Of a stretch of DNA of 30,461 nucleotides, positions 1-8,906 are shown in pieces (position 1 is the first letter of the stretch; every line of letters begins with the position of its first letter). A program made the position numbers and the translations under genes. Origin of the DNA: a virus; the IMG/VR virus record IMGVR_UViG_3300025889_000614, positions 1 to 30,461 of that record. One strand, 5' to 3'. The notes beneath the pieces were generated by a model. That model was not told the origin of the DNA. It saw only the letters and a program-made list of their open reading frames with translations, and did no database searches.

Positions 1-624
1 AATCACCTATGGTATTGAAATCACATCAACAGATTATAGAGGGGATTAGAGGTAGTGAAACTACAATAAACACCCAACCAGACAAAGTCCGTCCCGATAA
101 TGTATTTAGATTTTCAACAGCATCGGCATCAAGGGACAATTTGATACACCATCCAGCTCCGTTTCATAAGGAATTACCTTGTTATTTTATCAACTTACTA
201 ACAGACAAGGGGGACACTATTTTAGATGTGTTTGCTGGTATAGGGACTACTGGTTTGTGTTGTGAAGACAGAAACTTTATTGGGTATGAATTGAACCCTA
301 TTTATGCTGATTTCGCTAATGAAAGATTAGATGGTATATTGGATAAAGTATATCAAATAAATCAGTATGATATGGAAGATAATTTCATCGCATCTTTTGA
401 TGGTATAACAACCGCAGCTAATTCAATCAACTATTCAACCCCCCATAATATTATGATGTGTTATAGGGGATTTAGAACAGAAGCAGGTGGATATAAATGG
501 AAATTGGAAAGAAAAATAGATAACCAAATAAAACTTGATTTATGATTGTAGAAGTTGAAGGTTTTACCCCCTATCCAAAACAAGCCGAGTTCATTACAAA
601 GATTGAGCAGGAACACGTCAAATA
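1..624. repeat. Left copy of the contig-end overlap
   Basis: This segment matches 29832-30461. Bases 1-112 equal 29832-29943 and bases 520-624 equal 30357-30461 exactly. The stretch between differs at many positions and is 6 bp shorter here, keeping the reading frame. The two copies carry the same gene junction (methyltransferase stop overlapping terminase start), so this is best read as the closing overlap of a circular or circularly permuted genome rather than two loci. The diverged core implies two alleles in the sampled population. Confidence 0.85.
3..545 (+). CDS. DNA methyltransferase, C-terminal part (allele 1), 5' truncated
   Basis: The reading frame is open to the left edge, and the in-frame ATG at 9 is internal, because the complete copy at 29366-30382 runs straight through it. 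What remains is the C-terminal half of a beta-class amino-methyltransferase: a HPAPFHKELP segment (motif X-like), then the S-adenosylmethionine-binding motif I as DVFAGIGTTGL, then a C-terminal domain with TTAANSIN and GGYKWK that looks like an intron-endonuclease DNA-binding repeat (NUMOD1/IENR1 type). Compared with the other copy, the first third and the C-terminal domain are nearly identical, while the motif X / motif I core is strongly diverged. The stop overlaps the terminase start as ATGA. It is an allele of the gene at the other end, not a separate broken gene. Confidence 0.85.
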   Translation, partial: SPMVLKSHQQIIEGIRGSETTINTQPDKVRPDNVFRFSTASASRDNLIHHPAPFHKELPCYFINLLTDKGDTILDVFAGIGTTGLCCEDRNFIGYELNPIYADFANERLDGILDKVYQINQYDMEDNFIASFDGITTAANSINYSTPHNIMMCYRGFRTEAGGYKWKLERKIDNQIKLDL

Positions 625-1780
625 CGCTGTCCTTACAATCGGGAGACAATTCGGGAAAACATTATTAGCCGAAAACCTATTACTGAAATGGGCGTTGGAA
701 AATAACGGAGCAACTCTAATGTGGGTAAGTCCAATTTATTCACAAGTCCGTAAGGTATATGAAGATATTGAAAAAGCGATTGCTGGCACCCCAATCCTAA
801 TATCATCTAATAAATCAAATTATGAAATGGGGCTAATAAACGGCAGTAAGATACTATTTAGGTCTGGTGAAAAACCAGATAGTTTGCGTGGTTACACATT
901 GGACTATCTAATAGTAGATGAGGCGGCATTTATCAAAGATGAAGTATGGAACGAAGTATTGAAACCAACGATTCTAATCAAAGGAAAAAAGGTATGTTTT
1001 ATATCAACACCGAAGGGGAGAAACTATTTGTATTCTTTACATACAAGGGGTCTAGACGTAGACCAACCCCAATACATAACCCTACAAGGGACAAGTTATG
1101 ACAACCCCTATATTGACAAACAAGAATTAGATGAAGCAAAAAAGACGCTTCCAGAAAACGTATTCAAACAAGAAATAATGGGTGAGTTTGTGGATAGTGG
1201 GGGTTCAGTGTTTACGGATATTGACACCTATTGTGTATTACCAAATTGGAGTAACAAACAACCAAGTAAAAGATACTATGCGGGTATTGACGTGGGACGA
1301 CAAGATGACTATTCAGTATTGACAATAATGGACGATGACGGAAATGTGGTGTTCATTTATAGGGACAGACACAAGCCGTGGGATACCATCTTACAGAACA
1401 TAAAACAATACCTAAACCAGTATCAAGCAACAGCGATGATGGAGGTAAACTCAATAGGGGATGTGTTGTATGAACAACTAATCAAATCCTATAAAGATAT
1501 ACACCCCTTCATCACAACACAATCATCAAAACAAGAAATCATAGAAGACCTAATCTATGAACTAAACAAGGGGGACTTGAGATTACCCACAGAAACCCTA
1601 TTTCCTTCGTTATATGGAGAGTTGAAGACGTTTACATATCATTACTCCCCTTCAACAAGGAAAGTGTCTTACAGAGCGTTTGATGGAGCACACGATGACA
1701 CCATCATTTCACTGGCTCTGTCATTACATAGTTTACGCAAGAAAAAAACAAAAGGTGCTTATTACATTTATAATAGGTGA
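542..1780 (+). CDS. terL: Terminase large subunit
   Basis: This is the ATPase-nuclease motor that pumps DNA into the prohead through the portal and cuts the concatemer. At 412 aa it is complete for the family. The ATPase shows a Walker A variant GRQFGKT (residues 34-40), Walker B LIVDEAAF with D126 and E127, and the coupling motif STP (155-157). The RNase H-like nuclease shows GIDVGRQDD with D250, MMEVNS with E301, and HDD with D385/D386, which together form the expected metal-binding acidic set. The start ATG overlaps the methyltransferase stop, so translation is probably coupled. The small terminase gene lies two genes upstream around the circle, with the methyltransferase and a micro-ORF between them. 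Which packaging type it uses (cos, pac or other) cannot be read from the sequence. Confidence 0.96.
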   Translation: MIVEVEGFTPYPKQAEFITKIEQEHVKYAVLTIGRQFGKTLLAENLLLKWALENNGATLMWVSPIYSQVRKVYEDIEKAIAGTPILISSNKSNYEMGLINGSKILFRSGEKPDSLRGYTLDYLIVDEAAFIKDEVWNEVLKPTILIKGKKVCFISTPKGRNYLYSLHTRGLDVDQPQYITLQGTSYDNPYIDKQELDEAKKTLPENVFKQEIMGEFVDSGGSVFTDIDTYCVLPNWSNKQPSKRYYAGIDVGRQDDYSVLTIMDDDGNVVFIYRDRHKPWDTILQNIKQYLNQYQATAMMEVNSIGDVLYEQLIKSYKDIHPFITTQSSKQEIIEDLIYELNKGDLRLPTETLFPSLYGELKTFTYHYSPSTRKVSYRAFDGAHDDTIISLALSLHSLRKKKTKGAYYIYNR

Positions 1781-1808
1781 AGAACATAAAACATTTATAT
1801 TTTAGAGT

Positions 1809-2480
1809 ATGGAACATATCATAGAGTTCGCTGGTAAGGACTACAAAGTCAATGAACCCACCTTACACGGATGGGCACAGCTGAATTTATTGAAGGACAT
1901 AGAAGAGGATGAGGACTTCTATTTATCATTGGTATCAGTATCTACGGGTATTGACGAATATGATTTACGTAAAGCTAATTTCGCACAAGTCAAAGATGCT
2001 GCGGAATATTTGAGCGACTACTTCATCAAGATTGGAGAGCAATTTCACCCCGAGTTTGAGTTCAAGGGTGTGAAATATAAGTTTATGGATTTGGCTAATA
2101 TGTCATTTGGTGAGTATGTGGACATTGATACATTCTTACAGAAGGACAAGTCATATACCAAGTCAAATATGCATGAACTAATGGCGATATTTTATAGACC
2201 GATAATGGAGAACGGAACTATAGAATCTTATGACATAAATCTAACTAAAAAAAGAGCGGAGTTATTTAGGGAACTACCCGTGAAATATCTACAAGGAGCA
2301 TTGCGTTTTTTTTTCGTTTTAGGGGGACTATTGAAAGAAGCTACCCCCTTTTATTTGACGATGTTTTACAAGATGAAGAAGAAAACAAAAACGCTCCTAA
2401 AACCTTTGCACAGCATTGGGGCTGGTATGGGACGATTGTTTTTCTGGCGCAAGAAAACATCAAAGACGTTGCAGAGATAA
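1809..2480 (+). CDS. Tail assembly chaperone, short (unshifted) form
   Basis: This 223-aa frame begins 28 bp after terL. The N-terminal part (about residues 1-165) resembles the G-like half of phage tail assembly chaperones: an acidic helical protein with a GEYVDIDTFL segment and a MAIFYRP segment. The last ~45 residues (KMKKKTKTLL onward) are basic and low in complexity, and look like out-of-frame translation, because the -1 frame over the same DNA encodes a much better protein end. Chaperones of this class coat the tape measure protein while the tail tube polymerises, and they usually come as short and frameshifted forms. Unusually, the gene lies next to terL, more than 6 kb from the tape measure gene. 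The family call comes from pattern and context; the frameshift signature supports it. Confidence 0.7.
   Translation: MEHIIEFAGKDYKVNEPTLHGWAQLNLLKDIEEDEDFYLSLVSVSTGIDEYDLRKANFAQVKDAAEYLSDYFIKIGEQFHPEFEFKGVKYKFMDLANMSFGEYVDIDTFLQKDKSYTKSNMHELMAIFYRPIMENGTIESYDINLTKKRAELFRELPVKYLQGALRFFFVLGGLLKEATPFYLTMFYKMKKKTKTLLKPLHSIGAGMGRLFFWRKKTSKTLQR
2306..2314 (+). promoter_or_regulatory. Candidate -1 ribosomal slippery site (T9 run)
   Basis: A run of nine T lies in the frame CGT TTT TTT TTC. Two tRNA-Phe anticodons can re-pair perfectly after slipping back one base, so this is an ideal -1 slip sequence. Slipping here joins the chaperone N-terminus to the downstream frame that ends at 2587. Weaker alternatives in the overlap are the G-run at 2322-2326 and the C-run at 2344-2348. 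A one-base homopolymer error would give the same picture. Confidence 0.5.
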
Positions 2481-2587
2481 CCCGAATGCCCCTATATTAT
2501 GTATTCAACTTCCTAACATACGCAAAAGAGTTGAATAAGGAGAGGGAAAGAGAAATGAATAAAATGATGAATAAATATAGAAAATGA
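2306..2587 (+). CDS. Tail assembly chaperone, -1 frame extension (GT-like)
   Basis: This frame has no good start of its own and is read only if ribosomes slip by -1 near 2306-2314. From there it encodes PLLFDDVLQDEEEN, then TFAQHWGWYGTIVFLAQENI, then a helical segment ending in a basic tail. The pattern of a WGWY motif followed by a short helical domain is typical of the T-like extension of siphophage tail chaperones. Its stop overlaps the next gene's ATG as ATGA (2584-2587), which is expected if ribosomes finish here. The overlap with the zero frame is about 170 bp, so the exact slip point is not fixed by sequence alone. The extension would let the chaperone recruit tail tube subunits to the tape measure complex. 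Confidence 0.7.
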   Translation, partial: FFFRFRGTIERSYPLLFDDVLQDEEENKNAPKTFAQHWGWYGTIVFLAQENIKDVAEITRMPLYYVFNFLTYAKELNKEREREMNKMMNKYRK

Positions 2588-3123
2588 GTAACTATTATAA
2601 CTTCAAAAATATTGTGGATGATTTCAAATTACTACAATCTAAACACAAACAACTGAACTCATTTGGTATTGGGGATATTAGGGATTTGATATTTCTAACT
2701 CAACAAAAGACAGATGAGGATTACGTGGGTAAGGTTACCAAAGACAATGTGCAAAACAACGCACCCGAATACCCCTTGTTGTATATTGTTCCACAACCCG
2801 CAACACGATATGACGGATATATTACCTATTCGTTCAATGTGATTGTCTGTGATATTGACAACACCAAAAATAAAACCATTCAAACCGATTTATGGAGTGA
2901 CACATTGGAAATAGCTGAGGACATCTTGGCTCAATTCAAGTATTCTGTAATAGCATCACAAGGGGATTTCTCATCCAAGTATGATGTGGTATTACCAACC
3001 TCTATAAGTCCGTTCAGTGAGATGTATGAAGATTTGTTGATAGGTTGGAACTTACAGCTCCAAGTGATGGTAGATAAACCCCTAAACAGATGTATCGCAC
3101 CTTACACTGATTTCAACGTATAA
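2584..3123 (+). CDS. Putative tail terminator / tail completion protein
   Basis: This 179-aa protein starts inside the stop of the frameshifted chaperone and ends sharing a base with the next start. It has no signal peptide or membrane segment. The middle is beta-rich (YPLLYIVPQP, YITYSFNVIVCDI) and is followed by a helix and another strand pair (GWNLQLQVMVDKP). This size, fold pattern and position before an HK97-gp10-like gene fit the small protein that caps or completes the tail at the head-tail junction. The role is inferred from order and composition, not from a signature motif. Confidence 0.5.
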   Translation: MSNYYNFKNIVDDFKLLQSKHKQLNSFGIGDIRDLIFLTQQKTDEDYVGKVTKDNVQNNAPEYPLLYIVPQPATRYDGYITYSFNVIVCDIDNTKNKTIQTDLWSDTLEIAEDILAQFKYSVIASQGDFSSKYDVVLPTSISPFSEMYEDLLIGWNLQLQVMVDKPLNRCIAPYTDFNV

Positions 3124-3695
3124 TGGAAGAACAATTAGCTGGAGCGTTTGAGTTATATTCTCAATTATTTGCAGAGAAACTAAAATGGGCATTGTCACAA
3201 CAATACCCCTATGCTCCAGGTAAAGATGGTAACGCTTATTCAATGGGTAGGAATAGTGCCTACGCTGGTTCTGCCAATAAAGTAGGTCCAGTCCCCGATG
3301 GATACAATACCAATCTAATAAATAGCGTTGAAGCTCGTTATGATGTAAACACCAAAGAGGTTCAAATCTTTATGAACGATTATTGGCAATATGTCAATGA
3401 TGGTAGAAACGCAGGAAAATATGTCCCTATTAGACCCTTGATGAAATGGGGTATGGCAAGATTGGGATTAGACCAGAACCAAGCAAAAAGTATGGCTTTC
3501 GCTGTCAGCAGAAATATCTATAAGTTTGGTATCAAACCTACCTATTTCTTTGACATTGCCATTGAACAACTATCTCAACAAATTGATGATGAATTATTTG
3601 AACAATTAGCATTGAGTATTGATGATTTCATCAGTCAAACCATTATAAACGCAATACCAGCCAACAATCAAAATATAAACATACAAGTGATATGA
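3123..3695 (+). CDS. HK97 gp10-like head-tail joining / tail protein
   Basis: This 190-aa protein carries an arrangement familiar from HK97-gp10-like neck proteins of Bacteroidota phages: YWQYVNDGRNAGKYVPIRPL (about residues 83-102), then a helix with KSMAFAVSRNIYKFGIKP and TYFF. The motif 'Y.yv..Gr..gk..P...l..W' followed by 'A.ai...I...Gikp..ff' is the basis of the call. Its start shares the last base of the previous stop, and its own stop overlaps the next ATG (ATGA), so it sits inside a tightly coupled tail block. It probably forms part of the connector between portal complex and tail tube. Confidence 0.6.
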   Translation: MEEQLAGAFELYSQLFAEKLKWALSQQYPYAPGKDGNAYSMGRNSAYAGSANKVGPVPDGYNTNLINSVEARYDVNTKEVQIFMNDYWQYVNDGRNAGKYVPIRPLMKWGMARLGLDQNQAKSMAFAVSRNIYKFGIKPTYFFDIAIEQLSQQIDDELFEQLALSIDDFISQTIINAIPANNQNINIQVI

Positions 3696-5596
3696 TTACA
3701 ATAGATAAAACCCCTTATGGATTTATGGGTAGCAATATGGAACACTATTTCACGTGTTCTTCAACCAATACCGCACTTACCAATTTCAAGTATGTTGTGG
3801 ACATCTACTTCAATCCTTATGAATCAACCGCAGAAAAAATAGGACGTGTAAAGCTCCGTCCAAACACGTATGGTAAAGCCATCTTTGATATTCGTGATAT
3901 TATAAAAAACTACATAAAACCAAATCCACGTGCTGAAGAAACCTATAATGGTATTAGTGGTGGAGTATGGAATATTGATATAAACAACCCCAATGGTAAC
4001 TTTGGTGCTCTGTCTGGTTTTTCACCTAGTAACATCTACAACTTTACCAACCCTTATGAGTTACTACAACATACGGGTTCATATAGAATATTGGTGGGGG
4101 AAGAATACACCAGTGGTGGAACGACAGTATTGGATATTCAAACCAAATATTGGATACCAACAGATATAGCCAATTTCACCTATTCATTGGATACAGTATC
4201 TGCGGGTTATTCGGGAACACCCAACAGAATAAACTGGCAAGGAGCCAATAGTTGGGATTACGGAACAAGCTATGGAACATTTGTATCGGGGGCTACCTAT
4301 CTCCACACCACGTTTGCAGGGTCATTTGTGGCTAGTGGAAGTTCCACAGCAGATAGTGGATTTTATGTGGCTGGTTCATTACCAACCAACAACGATATTG
4401 TTTATCTATGGAGCAATGACTTGGGATGTGGTTATAAGTTTATATGGAATTGTGATGGATGTGAAACAACGGGTTGGAACTATTATGGACTTTACTATAG
4501 TGAGTCAAACCCCATCTGTGTATCAGCCAGTGATTTGATTAGATTGACACCAGCTGCGGATGTATCTTATTACAGAAACCTATTGGGTGACAACAATTCA
4601 ACATTGCTAACATCAACAGAATATATGGGTAAGTTCAAGTTATCCACAGCAGCTACGGGTGGTGTGGAATACTTGGAAGACAACGCACCCCTATCCAATT
4701 TCTACAATAAGTTTGGTAATGACAGAACCCCTTATGCGATGACGGGTATTACCATTTCAGCAGCAAAGGAGAGTGTTAGATTTAGACACAGACAACACCA
4801 CAAACAATGTCCCGTTCTTGTCAACTTCGCTCAAGGTAACTTGGGGTATGATTTGAGTGGAAATGCGAACATCAACCAAGTATCCAATCTGGTTGAGTTA
4901 CGTCAAACAGCTAATGTGTTGGAATATCACGCAACACATCAGTTACCCTATCAAGGAACAACCTCAAATGTCTATACTGATTTGGATTATTTGATTACCA
5001 ACTTTGCAAAATACTATTATGGGGTAGCTGAATTTGATGATGTGAAAAAGGTGGCATTTTACACCACAAGTTCTGGTAGTCCAGTTACTGATTTTACCAG
5101 TTATGGTAGTTCAAATATTTACGTATTTGATTTTTATGGTGATGAATGTTTATATGGGGATGCGGTTCATTTCTTATACCTCAACACCAACGGAGCATGG
5201 GACACAATAACGTTCGGTCAAAAGAACATCAAGTCACTATCAACCTCACGAGACGTATATGCTCAAACGGGGGTTCGTGATGCGAGTAGTTATATGTGGC
5301 AATCAAGTGACCAAAGAAACATTGTTTATAACCAAGATACTGTAGTATCAGTGGAGGCTCAAAGTATATGGATGGATGACAACGATATGGAGACGTTTAG
5401 AGATTTCTTCCTATCCAATTATGCTTACCAAATCATCAGTAATATTGGTTACAACAATATTCTGTTCTATACACTAGTCCCAATACTTGTTACAAACAGC
5501 ACATTTGAGGAATACAAACAACGTTACAACAAATTATACCAATACACGATGAACTATGTGTATAACCCAATAAATCAATTCAACACATCAATCTAA
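3692..5596 (+). CDS. Large tail structural protein, unknown
   Basis: This 634-aa protein is rich in Gly, Ser, Thr, Asn and Tyr with many short beta segments, typical of virion surface or baseplate proteins. The N-terminus (YGFMGSNMEHYFTCSS, then YVVDIYF and RPNTYGKAIFDIRDII) looks like a beta-sandwich domain found at the start of tail-tip proteins in related phages. The C-terminal end is helical and aromatic (FRDFFLSNYAYQIISNIGY). There is no enzymatic motif, no signal peptide and no collagen-like repeat. It ends two bases before the next tail gene. A distal-tail or baseplate role is inferred from its position between neck genes and the tape measure. Confidence 0.6.
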   Translation: MITIDKTPYGFMGSNMEHYFTCSSTNTALTNFKYVVDIYFNPYESTAEKIGRVKLRPNTYGKAIFDIRDIIKNYIKPNPRAEETYNGISGGVWNIDINNPNGNFGALSGFSPSNIYNFTNPYELLQHTGSYRILVGEEYTSGGTTVLDIQTKYWIPTDIANFTYSLDTVSAGYSGTPNRINWQGANSWDYGTSYGTFVSGATYLHTTFAGSFVASGSSTADSGFYVAGSLPTNNDIVYLWSNDLGCGYKFIWNCDGCETTGWNYYGLYYSESNPICVSASDLIRLTPAADVSYYRNLLGDNNSTLLTSTEYMGKFKLSTAATGGVEYLEDNAPLSNFYNKFGNDRTPYAMTGITISAAKESVRFRHRQHHKQCPVLVNFAQGNLGYDLSGNANINQVSNLVELRQTANVLEYHATHQLPYQGTTSNVYTDLDYLITNFAKYYYGVAEFDDVKKVAFYTTSSGSPVTDFTSYGSSNIYVFDFYGDECLYGDAVHFLYLNTNGAWDTITFGQKNIKSLSTSRDVYAQTGVRDASSYMWQSSDQRNIVYNQDTVVSVEAQSIWMDDNDMETFRDFFLSNYAYQIISNIGYNNILFYTLVPILVTNSTFEEYKQRYNKLYQYTMNYVYNPINQFNTSI

Positions 5597-5597
5597 T

Positions 5598-8500
5598 ATG
5601 TTAGGACTTACTATTACCATTTCAGGCACCACTCATTATTTAGATTTATTTGAAACTAGTGAGTTCAAAGTCAACTCATCATTTGCAGAGATTCAAAATA
5701 TAACCCAAAGGAATAGCACATATTCCAATAGTTTTTATGTGCCTGGTAGTAAAGAAAACAATGATATATTCCAACACTTTTTTCACCTAAATTCTTCATT
5801 CACTGACTTTGATATTCGCAGAAAAATGGATGCGATATTGACATATAATGGATATGAGATTATGACGGGTTATGTTCGTCTAAATTTTGTCAACATTGAG
5901 AATAGGGAGGTTATCTACAACATCACATTCTACAATGAGGTAGGTAACTTATTGGCTAACATTGGGGACAAGTTGATGAGAGATTTGGACTTGAGTTATA
6001 TGAACCACCCCTATAATTCGTATGACGTAGCATTTGGTAGTTTGAAAGACCCCGACTTATACACACCAACGGGAACAACAGCGTATGAGACGGGTAAAGC
6101 GTATTGGTTCTTGGGACACTTTGGATATGAATACACATCGGGTAATACTGTAAATGTCAATGCTACACCAAAACTCAATTTCAGTTTGTTTTCGGGGGGT
6201 TTATTCAGTCAAGGATATTTTGATGACCCAGCAACACCACTCCAATCTTACTATATGAAACCCTCTGTTCAGTTTAGAGAGTTATACCATCAAATATTTG
6301 AGCAAGCGGGATATGATATTGAGAGCAATTTTATGGATACGGCTTATTTCAAGAGGTTCTACTTACCTCAAGCGTTCAACAGTGAGGGATTGTATATCTT
6401 ACAAGGAGAAAACGTGGAATATCAAACCATACAGAGTGGAGACCCCATAACCTACACGGGTGTAACTACTTGGACAAACGTAGACCCATCTTATACCCAA
6501 AATAATTTATTACGTGTAAAACTAACCCCAACAGTCAAAGATAACATCAGTGCTCATACTGTATCTGGTGACTATATTATGACAATCAATACAACGGGTA
6601 TTTATACAGCCACATTGGATATTTCGTGTTACAACAATGAACGAATACCCGATACTGTCAATTTGTCAGCATACTTGGATATCTATTTCCATCAAATATT
6701 ATCGGGGACAACAACGGGTAATACGATATTCCATCCTACGACAGTTACCATAGCGCCAGGAGGTCAAGGAAGCCTTAGCTATCAGTTCAGCTGGTTTGCT
6801 AACTCTGGTGATACCTTCGCTTGGGATTTTCTATTGAGTGGTTTGGGAACAGCCGTAGTTACTGACTTCAATTTCAACATCATATTAGGTCCAAAGATTG
6901 TGGTGGGTGATTTTGATTATTCCAAAGAGTTCCCCGATGACAAGTTCAAACAGATTGAGTTTATTCAAGCGGTAAACAACCTATTCAATATGGTGGTTGT
7001 TCCAAAAGTTGGAGAACCTAGAATCCTTATTGTTGAACCGATTATTGATTTTATCGGTAAAGGAGCTGTATTGGATTGGACAAGAAAGATTGACCACAAC
7101 GAACCTATACAGATTAGTCCAACAACCACAGTCATCAATGGGGTTATGGAGTTCAACATGCAAAAAGATGTGGACAATGGAAATGAACAGTTTTTCAACT
7201 TGAATAACTTGGTATTTGGAAGCAAGGAAATTGACTTGAATACTGACTACAAAGAAATGGTAACAAACTTTGATAGTGTATTCAGTAATAGTGTGGATTA
7301 TGTGGTAGTAAACCAACAATACAACTATGCTACGTTACCTATCTATTACGTGTTGGAAACAGAAGAACAAGATGGACAAGTTCAGCAGTTCTTCCGTCCA
7401 TTTAGAACCCTTCCAAGACCTTTATTTAGAGGGGTGAACCTACCAGGTCGCAACATCCAAAATATTGATGTCAGCGGGACTACATTCGGTGAGGTGTGGT
7501 ATTTGGATGGAACACAGATTGACGTATTTCCAATCAACCACAGATTCACCACCTATCCATTTGGTGTGAGTGGATTTTCACATTATACCAACTTCAACTC
7601 AACACAATACTACGACCCCACTGAAGCGCAGTTCCCAAGTTATGGGGATATGGAAACAGTGTATTACCAAGATTATATTGATGATTTGATTGATGCTGAC
7701 AACAGAATATTGGATGTGGCAGTATATCTAACCACTGAAGAGTTCAAGAGTTTGCAATACAATGAAAAGATATTCATTGATGGTAACTACTATCGCATAA
7801 ATAAGATTGAGAATTTTGATTATAATACAGAAAAACCAGTTAGGGTTCAGTTGGTAAAACTAACAAGGGATTATGAACCACACAGAAAGAGATGTTACAC
7901 ATTGACTGCGTGTGATGACCCCGCCGATATCATCTATACCAATACAGATTTGACGTATGGTATTTTTGCGTTCAAAGATGGATTTTGGAAGATAGGGGAA
8001 ATTTGTTATCAAATTGAAGAGATTGAATGTGGGGACTACAACTATCAACCAGTCAAAACCACATATTCTGGCTCAAGTGTTATTCCCGTAGCTTATACAA
8101 ATTGTAATTGTGACACATTGTCAACCATTCTCAATGTATATGACCAAGTTACACCAACACCAGTTCCTCCAAGTCCAAGTCCTACTCCCACACCTACGCC
8201 GACACCTTGTTTGTGTGAGGCATATACTGTGGATAACAATAGTTTGGAATCACAAGCGTTTATTGAATGGATTGATTGTAACGGAGCACCACAAACCTTT
8301 ACACTTGACCCAGACACTGGTTTGAGTTTCTGTGCATGTTTTGGTTCAATCTCAACTACGGGTGATACAACAACATTTGACAATGGTGTTTGTAATCCAG
8401 CACCGACTCCAACACCTACTCCAACAGCTACATTGAATGATTGTGTGGAATATACTGTTGAGAACGAAAACCCATTTGGTGTATCATTCCAATACGTGGA

Positions 8501-8876
8501 TTGTTGCACAAACCAGATTGTGATTGATACGTTGGGAGCATATCAAGTAACGTATGTATGTTCTAAACAAGCACCTAGTGGAAGTGTGTATTGGTATATC
8601 AATGGAGCATGTAATGTTCCTTGTCCATCACCGACACCTACACCTACCCCAAGTTCAACTCCATTACCTCCTGGACCTTGTTTCCAATACGAGATAACCA
8701 ATACAAGTAGTGAGGGTAACTTGACATTTGAATACATCCCTTGTGGGGATTGTGGAGCACCACCTCAAGTATCTATTATCTTACCAGATGGAATAGCGTC
8801 AGTATGTGCGTGTGATGGTTCTGTGGCAATCATCAGTGGAACGGGTAATATCGTCAAAGGGGCAGAGTGTCCATAA
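5598..8876 (+). CDS. Tail tip / baseplate protein with Pro-Thr linkers and three Cys-rich modules
   Basis: This 1092-aa protein probably sits at the tail tip. Residues 1 to about 840 form a long beta-rich region beginning ITISGTTHYLDLF and NSTYSNSFYVPGS, a pattern recalled from Bacteroidota phage tail proteins. The last quarter is modular: a Pro-Thr linker near residue 850-870, a Cys-rich module, a linker near 934-945, a second module, a linker near 1009-1022 and a third module. Each module starts with an aromatic strand (AYTVDN, EYTVEN, QYEITN), carries YxDC or IDCNG-like Cys pairs and ends in Cys-Asn or Glu-Cys. The Pro-Thr linkers resemble those in the gene at 17732-19582. The modules are probably surface-exposed and replaceable receptor-contact units. 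Confidence 0.65.
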   Translation: MLGLTITISGTTHYLDLFETSEFKVNSSFAEIQNITQRNSTYSNSFYVPGSKENNDIFQHFFHLNSSFTDFDIRRKMDAILTYNGYEIMTGYVRLNFVNIENREVIYNITFYNEVGNLLANIGDKLMRDLDLSYMNHPYNSYDVAFGSLKDPDLYTPTGTTAYETGKAYWFLGHFGYEYTSGNTVNVNATPKLNFSLFSGGLFSQGYFDDPATPLQSYYMKPSVQFRELYHQIFEQAGYDIESNFMDTAYFKRFYLPQAFNSEGLYILQGENVEYQTIQSGDPITYTGVTTWTNVDPSYTQNNLLRVKLTPTVKDNISAHTVSGDYIMTINTTGIYTATLDISCYNNERIPDTVNLSAYLDIYFHQILSGTTTGNTIFHPTTVTIAPGGQGSLSYQFSWFANSGDTFAWDFLLSGLGTAVVTDFNFNIILGPKIVVGDFDYSKEFPDDKFKQIEFIQAVNNLFNMVVVPKVGEPRILIVEPIIDFIGKGAVLDWTRKIDHNEPIQISPTTTVINGVMEFNMQKDVDNGNEQFFNLNNLVFGSKEIDLNTDYKEMVTNFDSVFSNSVDYVVVNQQYNYATLPIYYVLETEEQDGQVQQFFRPFRTLPRPLFRGVNLPGRNIQNIDVSGTTFGEVWYLDGTQIDVFPINHRFTTYPFGVSGFSHYTNFNSTQYYDPTEAQFPSYGDMETVYYQDYIDDLIDADNRILDVAVYLTTEEFKSLQYNEKIFIDGNYYRINKIENFDYNTEKPVRVQLVKLTRDYEPHRKRCYTLTACDDPADIIYTNTDLTYGIFAFKDGFWKIGEICYQIEEIECGDYNYQPVKTTYSGSSVIPVAYTNCNCDTLSTILNVYDQVTPTPVPPSPSPTPTPTPTPCLCEAYTVDNNSLESQAFIEWIDCNGAPQTFTLDPDTGLSFCACFGSISTTGDTTTFDNGVCNPAPTPTPTPTATLNDCVEYTVENENPFGVSFQYVDCCTNQIVIDTLGAYQVTYVCSKQAPSGSVYWYINGACNVPCPSPTPTPTPSSTPLPPGPCFQYEITNTSSEGNLTFEYIPCGDCGAPPQVSIILPDGIASVCACDGSVAIISGTGNIVKGAECP

Positions 8877-8906
8877 AATTATATTATAGTATAAGAACAA
8901 AATAAT

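Noticed and set aside
1-545. A diversity-generating retroelement explaining the variable methyltransferase core.
   Set aside because: There is no reverse transcriptase and no template repeat; differences are not adenine-specific and include a length change.
1-624. A true tandem duplicate of the methyltransferase and terminase start.
   Set aside because: Both ends carry the same gene junction with exact flanks, which is simpler as circular closure over two alleles; the window ends exactly inside the shared flank.
8093-8737. Leftward open frames with VGVGVGVG repeats opposite the tail-tip gene.
   Set aside because: They are the mirror of the Pro-Thr linker codons on the plus strand; the plus-strand protein is clearly the real product.
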